From assembly GCA_028688535.1 (NCBI GenBank), contig JAQTXY010000167.1:1-5321 (forward strand): a stretch of 5,321 bases of DNA, given 5' to 3'. The notes beneath the pieces are model-generated. The model saw only the letters and a program-made list of their open reading frames with translations. It did no database searches and was not told the DNA's origin. How positions within the stretch are numbered: position 1 is the first letter of the stretch; the number at the start of each line of letters is the position of its first letter. The stretch comes from Methanothrix sp. (GTDB taxonomy: Archaea; Halobacteriota; Methanosarcinia; Methanotrichales; Methanotrichaceae). Of the stretch, positions 1 through 4,500 are shown one piece after another. Made by a program: the position numbers and the translations under genes.

Positions 1-199
1 GCCCGCAGGTAATGTCCCAGGCACTCTTGCCGGCAACAAGGCATACAGTCTGCCTTCCAGTGGCGCTCTGGGCAATATGGACGTTAATTCTATCGTCGTT
101 GGCAATGCCGGTGCATCCACACCCCACGAGAATATGCAGCCCTATCTGGCTATGAATTTCATCATCTGCGTGGCAGGAGTTTATCCGCCGCGATCATAA
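1..199 (+). CDS. Phage tail-collar domain protein (microcystin-dependent-protein-like), 3' end only
   Basis: This is the C-terminal part of a gene that enters from the left edge; the reading frame begins at base 2 and ends with TAA at 197-199, giving 65 visible residues. The tail reads as a low-complexity Gly/Ala/Ser/Asn-rich stretch followed by the family's closing signature, STPHENMQPYLAMNFIIC, and a final VYPPRS. The same signature closes the next gene (PHQNIQPSMALNFIIA...IFPPRG), so the two are tandem paralogues. The collar domain itself would lie upstream, outside the window. Proteins of this family are related to short tail-fibre proteins of phages but are often encoded in small stand-alone groups of two or three genes without other tail genes; their role in those settings is not settled. 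The next start codon is 14 bases after the stop, consistent with one operon. Identity as a family member is confident; function is not. Confidence 0.88.
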   Translation, partial: PAGNVPGTLAGNKAYSLPSSGALGNMDVNSIVVGNAGASTPHENMQPYLAMNFIICVAGVYPPRS

Positions 200-201
200 T
201 T

Positions 202-206
202 GGAGG
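202..206 (+). promoter_or_regulatory. Shine-Dalgarno site of the second tail-collar gene
   Basis: GGAGG lies seven bases before the ATG at 214, within the 14-base gap after the preceding stop. It fixes the start of the 177-residue protein and supports independent initiation within a shared transcript. Confidence 0.8.
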
Positions 207-213
207 AAGTGAC

Positions 214-747
214 ATGGACCCATTCTTAGGCGAGATAAGGATATTTGCAGGAAACTATGCACCCATGGGCTGGATGATGTGCCAGGGCCAGATTCTGCCC
301 ATATCTGGAAATGATGCACTTTTTGCTTTGATAGGTGCCACCTACGGAGGAGACGGTGTAAATAATTTCGCTCTGCCGGACTTCAGAGGAAGAGTGCCTC
401 TGGGCCTCAGCGCGAGCTATCCCTTGGGAGGGAATGGTGGATATGAAGCGGTAGCTCTTTCCACAAATAATCTTCCGGCACACAGCCACTCAGGTCAGGT
501 AAAATGCGCCAATAGGAGCGAATCTGAAACGCCAGGAGGAAATGTGCCAGGTGCAGCGATTGCTTCCGGCAGCGGTGCCCCGAGAAATGAGTACATTCCT
601 TCTGCAGGTCAAACCCTGGTGGACCTCGCCAGCAGTTGCGTTTCCATCGATTCAGCAGGAGGATCCGCTCCCCATCAGAACATTCAGCCTTCTATGGCAT
701 TGAACTTCATCATAGCCGTGGAAGGAATCTTCCCACCCAGGGGATGA
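214..747 (+). CDS. Phage tail-collar domain protein (microcystin-dependent-protein-like), complete
   Basis: A complete 177-residue protein of the usual length for this family. The N-terminal collar domain occupies about residues 5-64: it opens with FLGEIRIFAGNYAPMGW, continues through CQGQILPI and ATYGGDG, and ends in LPDFRGRVPLG at 54-64. The conserved LPAHSHS follows at 87-93, with two histidines as in tail-fibre proteins where His pairs bind metal. A variable Gly/Ser/Ala-rich region spans about 95-150. The closing signature PHQNIQPSMALNFIIA is at 153-168, and the protein ends IFPPRG. There is no signal peptide or membrane segment. The start is set by the GGAGG site seven bases upstream. 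It is a tandem paralogue of the gene before it and is followed without any gap by a GNAT acetyltransferase gene, an arrangement seen repeatedly around this family. Known relatives are phage short-tail-fibre-like; whether this copy is part of a prophage, an injection particle or a cellular surface protein cannot be told, since no other tail genes are visible. Confidence 0.92.
   Translation: MDPFLGEIRIFAGNYAPMGWMMCQGQILPISGNDALFALIGATYGGDGVNNFALPDFRGRVPLGLSASYPLGGNGGYEAVALSTNNLPAHSHSGQVKCANRSESETPGGNVPGAAIASGSGAPRNEYIPSAGQTLVDLASSCVSIDSAGGSAPHQNIQPSMALNFIIAVEGIFPPRG
739..744 (+). promoter_or_regulatory. Shine-Dalgarno site inside the tail-collar gene end, serving the GNAT gene
   Basis: AGGGGA, made from the last two sense codons of the collar gene, lies three bases before the ATG at 748. 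The arrangement is TGAATG: the stop at 745-747 abuts the start codon. This favours translational coupling of the two genes and supports 748 as the start, though the spacing is on the short side. Confidence 0.5.
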
Positions 748-1296
748 ATGCAAGATAGAGCTGGTAATAGCCTGCAAGGCTGCTGGTGGAGCAGTTTAGG
801 CTCGCGGCTGGCGCTGCGCGCAGCAAGCCGGGAAGATGATCCTTTTCTTTTTTGTCTCTTTTGCAGCATTCGCGAGCTTGACTTTGCTTTCCTTGGAGAA
901 TTGGAGCGAAAAAAATTATTGGAAGTGCAATTTGCCGCCCAGCAGAAACATTATCAGGCGAATATGCCTGAGGCGGAGCACCTGGTAGTCCTCAAAGACG
1001 AGGAGCCAATTGGCAGAATGACCCTCGTTCGGAGGAATGGTGAGATGCATCTGGCAGAGATTGCTCTTCTGCCCGAGCACAGGAACCAGGGGATCGGCAG
1101 CAGATTAATGGAAAAATTGATTAAGGCTGAGGCCGAACAGGGGAATGCAATCAGGCTTCACGTCTATAAACAGAGCGCATCGGTTCGCTTCTATGAGCGA
1201 TTGGGTTTCGTGGCGGCGAATGATGATGGCGCCTATTTGCTAATGGAAATGTTTCCCACATCCAGAGGCGTTGGCGACGGTGGGAAAATATCATAA
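748..1296 (+). CDS. GNAT-family N-acetyltransferase
   Basis: A 182-residue protein predicted to transfer an acetyl group from acetyl-CoA to an amine; the substrate is unknown. The GNAT fold covers about residues 22-168. The N-terminal helix region carries REDDPFLFCLF and QFAAQQKHYQANMPEAEH (61-78), features I associate with the subfamily found beside tail-collar genes. The strand VVLKDEEPIGRM leads to motif A, AEIALLPEHRNQGIGSRLM, where R112-x-x-G115-x-G117 is the acetyl-CoA pyrophosphate loop. Motif B is VRFYERLGF at 146-154, with the Tyr149 position that often acts as general acid. It is cytoplasmic, with no signal peptide. The ATG immediately follows the collar gene's TGA, so co-translation is likely. 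Oddly, about 20 residues precede the recognisable domain (QGCWWSSLGSR...), and no other ATG, GTG or TTG in frame lies nearer to it. The last 12 residues also look non-domain. GNAT identity is secure; a role in modifying the collar proteins would be inference from neighbourhood only. Confidence 0.9.
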   Translation: MQDRAGNSLQGCWWSSLGSRLALRAASREDDPFLFCLFCSIRELDFAFLGELERKKLLEVQFAAQQKHYQANMPEAEHLVVLKDEEPIGRMTLVRRNGEMHLAEIALLPEHRNQGIGSRLMEKLIKAEAEQGNAIRLHVYKQSASVRFYERLGFVAANDDGAYLLMEMFPTSRGVGDGGKIS

Positions 1297-1305
1297 AGTT
1301 TGATT

Positions 1306-1317
1306 AATAATATTATT
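1306..1317. repeat. 12-base AT palindrome just after the acetyltransferase gene
   Basis: AATAATATTATT is a perfect palindrome nine bases after the GNAT stop codon. It could be a protein-binding site, an AT-rich promoter element or part of a transcription end. Nothing in the sequence decides between these, and AT-only palindromes of this size can arise by chance. Confidence 0.35.
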
Positions 1318-1349
1318 GCTAAGCAGCAGGGTAGGGAGGGGCTAAATTA

Positions 1350-1478
1350 ATGAATTATATCTGTCATTGCAGCAGTGGACCCTCAAGGGAGGGTCTTTCA
1401 GAGAGCATATTCAGTATTTTGCTAAATGAATCGATTATTCCTTCAAATGCTCAAGAGGAGGCAAAATGTCTCCGATAA
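1350..1478 (+). CDS. Possible small ORF (42 aa) overlapping the surface-protein start
   Basis: An ATG at 1350 opens 42 codons ending in TAA at 1476-1478, so it overlaps the next gene's ATG (1466) by 13 bases in another frame. A purine-rich AGGGAGGGG at 1333-1341 lies eight bases before it, well placed for a ribosome-binding site. The peptide starts MNYICHCSSG, with two cysteines and a histidine close together, and has a hydrophobic patch IFSILL near residue 20. No family is recognised. If translated, ribosomes would finish just past the next gene's start, which would fit a leader peptide coupling translation. It may also be a chance ORF; no coding signature beyond the ribosome-binding site supports it. 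Confidence 0.3.
   Translation: MNYICHCSSGPSREGLSESIFSILLNESIIPSNAQEEAKCLR
1353..1360 (+). promoter_or_regulatory. Possible archaeal-type TATA element
   Basis: AATTATAT lies about 105 bases before the start of the large surface-protein gene, in the only AT-rich part of the gap. If the host is an archaeon, a transcript would begin roughly 25 bases downstream, near the hairpin at 1378-1395. No clear purine-rich BRE was recognised, and AT-rich octamers are common, so this is a weak call. It also conflicts with translation of the small ORF that starts at 1350, since both cannot be used from this promoter. Confidence 0.25.
1378..1395 (+). terminator. Hairpin in the intergenic gap, possible terminator or 5'-leader structure
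   Basis: GACCCTC and GAGGGTC form a perfect 7-bp, GC-rich stem around the four-base loop AAGG; a G-U pair could extend it by one. The T-run after it is short (TCTTTCA), so it is a poor intrinsic terminator. It sits about 80 bases after the acetyltransferase gene and 70 bases before the surface-protein start, so it could equally be a structure in the leader of the latter. Confidence 0.4.
1454..1461 (+). promoter_or_regulatory. Shine-Dalgarno site of the large surface-protein gene
   Basis: AGAGGAGG ends four bases before the ATG at 1466. An in-frame TGA at 1427-1429 rules out a start further upstream. A second in-frame ATG at 1478 would be 16 bases from the site, so 1466 is preferred. Confidence 0.75.
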
Positions 1479-1543
1479 TGGCAAGATCTGCAGGGATCTT
1501 CTTTGCCGTGCTTCTTATTCTGCTGGCGGCGACTGCTCCGGCC
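1466..1543 (+). other. Signal peptide of the surface protein
   Basis: Residues 1-26: a short N-terminus with one arginine (R7), a hydrophobic core GIFFAVLLILLAA, then TAPA before SGGS. Cleavage after the A-P-A at residues 24-26 is the likeliest reading, giving Sec-dependent export. A cysteine at residue 31 is too far from the core, and lacks the usual lipobox, to suggest a lipoprotein. Confidence 0.8.
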
Positions 1544-4500
1544 AGCGGCGGATCCTGCACACTGGATGTTAAAAGAAGTGTAGCTGTCTCTAGCCCGTCC
1601 GGCGTCTTCGTCTCTAATGATGTAGCATATATAGCGTCATCGTCCGGATATCTAATTACTATACCACTGAGCACAATGAATATACAGAATAATTGGGTTT
1701 TGAGCAATCCGCCAGTTGATGTATTCGTATCCGGGAACATCGCCTATGTGACAGAATATTATGCGGGCGTGGAGACTGTCGATGCTACAACGGGTGCAAA
1801 ATTAGGAAAGTGCATTAATTGGGACCCAAGTAGCATAGGCCTTGATGCCTATGGCATCTACATCTCAGGCGACTATGCCTATGTAGGAGCGATAAATAGA
1901 AACAACAATGATGGCTACCTTGTTGTTTTGAGCCTCCAAGATCCCAAGAACCCAAGTTTTGTAAGAGCCATTCCTGTTGGAGCTACATATGCAAGCGGCC
2001 TTTGCGTCACCGATGGCAAGATTTACCTGGCAACCGATCCTTGTGTTTATGTATACACTGCCAGCCCCCCTGACAATCCTTCGTATTATGGGACAATCGC
2101 CATTTCCGGCACTTATGATGTTCATGTATTCGGGGATCGGATTTATACTGTTGCTCCCTCCTTATCGCCCAGTGTAGAGGTTCGGAGCCTTAGCAATCCA
2201 GGCAATTTGATAAATTGCTATGATGCCAATAGCCCGTATGCCATCCAATTTTACGGTGGAAAAATATACATCGCCGAATCGAATTACGGACTAAAAGAAT
2301 TGGGCCTGGGAACCGGAACACTAACTGTGTCACTGGATGCCAATGACCAGGCGGGTCAGACCTTCTCCTTCTTGAGTCCAAACTCTGATCTAAACTTCGA
2401 TCTGGATGACGACAGCGCAACTGCTCTTACAAATACCAAGACATTCAACTATATGACGGCTGGCGATTATGTCTTCCATCAGATCGTCCCTTCGGGATGG
2501 ATTTTGAATAGTATCACCGACTCAGCTTCTTCTAGTGTCAGTTACAGCGCTGATGGTAGCAGCAGCAGCTGGCATGATGATTTTACTGCTGGTGATACCT
2601 GGGTAAAGGCCTCCATATCGGCAGGCAGCAGCTTGACAATAAATTTCCAGGACACTACGGGTAGTTCCATCTCCGGCACGAAGTTTAACGACCTGGATGG
2701 CGATGGCATCCAGGACCCTGGAGAGAGTGGCCTGGCTGACTGGAGGATCTACTGCGACAACAACAATGACGGCAGCTTCCAGGATGGCGAGACCTATGCC
2801 ATTACAGACGCAAACGGAGCTTACACTCTGGCCAATCTCCTCCCCGGAACCTATAGAGTTCGGGAGGTTCAGAAGACCGGATGGGCACAGACAACGCCAG
2901 TGGATAACCTGCATACGGTAGCACTTGCAAATACAAATATAGGCAACAAGAACTTCGGCAACCGAGGAGCTCTTTCCATATCCGGCACAAAGTTTAACGA
3001 CCTGGATGGCGATGGCACCAAGGATACTGGTGAAAGCGGCCTGGCTGACTGGAAGATCTACTGCGATGAAAATAATGACGGTAACTTCCAGGATGGCGAG
3101 ATCTCGGCAATCACAGATGCAAACGGAGCCTACACTCTGGCTAATCTTGTTCCTGGAACCTATAAAGTTCGAGAAGTTCTGAAGACCGGATGGGCACAGA
3201 CAACGCCCGCGGCAAACCTATATACTGTGGAGCTCGCTGATGCAAATGCAGTTGACAAGAACTTCGGCAATCGCGGCTCCCTTTCCATATCCGGAACGAA
3301 GTTTTATGATCTGGATGGCGATGGCAGCAAGGACGCTGGAGAGAGCGGCCTGGCTGATTGGAAGATCTACTGCGATGACAACAATGACGGCAGCTTCCAG
3401 GATGGCGAGACCTATGCCATTACAGACGAAAACGGAGCTTACACTCTGGCAAATCTCGTCCCTGGGACCTATAATGTTCGGGAGGTTCTGAAGACCGGAT
3501 GGGCACAGACAACGCCAGCGGCAAACCTGCATACTGTGGTGCTCACTGATGTAAATGCAGTTGACAAGCACTTCGGCAACCGCGGAACCCTTTCCATATC
3601 AGGCACGAAGTTTAACGACCTGGATGGCGATGGCAGCAAGGACGCTGGAGAAAGCGGCCTGGCTGACTGGAAGATCTACTGCGACAACAATAATGATGGC
3701 AGCTTCCAGGATGGTGAGATCTCGGCTATCACAGATGCGAACGGAGATTACACTCTGGCCTATCTTGGCCCCGGAACCTATAATGTTCGGGAGGTTCTGA
3801 AGACCGGATGGGAACAGACAACGCCGGCAGCAAACCTGCATACTGTGGTGCTCACTGATTCGAACATTGTTGACAAGAACTTCGGCAACCGAGGGGCTCT
3901 CTCGATCTCAGGAACGAAGTTTAACGACCTGGATGGCGATGGCAGCAAAGACGCAGGAGAAAGCGGTCTGGCTGACTGGAAGATCTACTGCGACAGCAAC
4001 AGCGACGGTGTCTTCCAGGACGGCGAGACCTATGCCATCACAGATGCAAACGGAGCCTACACTCTGGCCTATCTCGTCCCCGGAACCTATGAAGTTCGGG
4101 AGGTTCTGAAAACCGGATGGACACAGACAGCGCCAGCGGCAAACCTGCATACTGTTGTGCTCACTGATTCGAACATCGTTGACAAGAACTTCGGCAACCG
4201 AGGCGCTCTCTCGATCTCCGGCACGAAGTTTAACGACCTGGATGGCGATGGCAGCAAAGACGCAGGAGAAAGCGGTCTGTCTGACTGGAAGATCTACTGC
4301 GACAGCAACAATGACGGTGTCTTCCAGGATGGCGAGACCTATGCCATCACAGATGCGAACGGCGCATACAATCTGGCCAATCTCGTCCCCGGAACCTATA
4401 AAGTTCGGGAGGTTCTGAAAACCGGATGGACACAGACAGCGCCAGCGGCAAACCTGCATACTGTTGTGCTCACTGATTCGAACATCGTTGACAAGAACTT

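Noticed and set aside
226..489. Minus-strand 87-residue frame opposite the tail-collar gene
   Set aside because: It lies wholly within a clear family member on the plus strand and has no recognisable domain.
1..1296. A prophage region
   Set aside because: Only collar-domain proteins are visible, with no other tail, capsid, integrase or lysis genes and no attachment repeats. A stand-alone cassette fits better, though sequence left of the window could change this.
1435..2420. Minus-strand frames opposite the propeller region
   Set aside because: The forward frame encodes a signal peptide and regular blades; the reverse peptides show no domain or start signal.
2522..3571. Minus-strand open frames over the first repeats
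   Set aside because: These are antisense shadows with the same periodic peptide (CRWRCLCPSGL...), lacking ribosome-binding sites.
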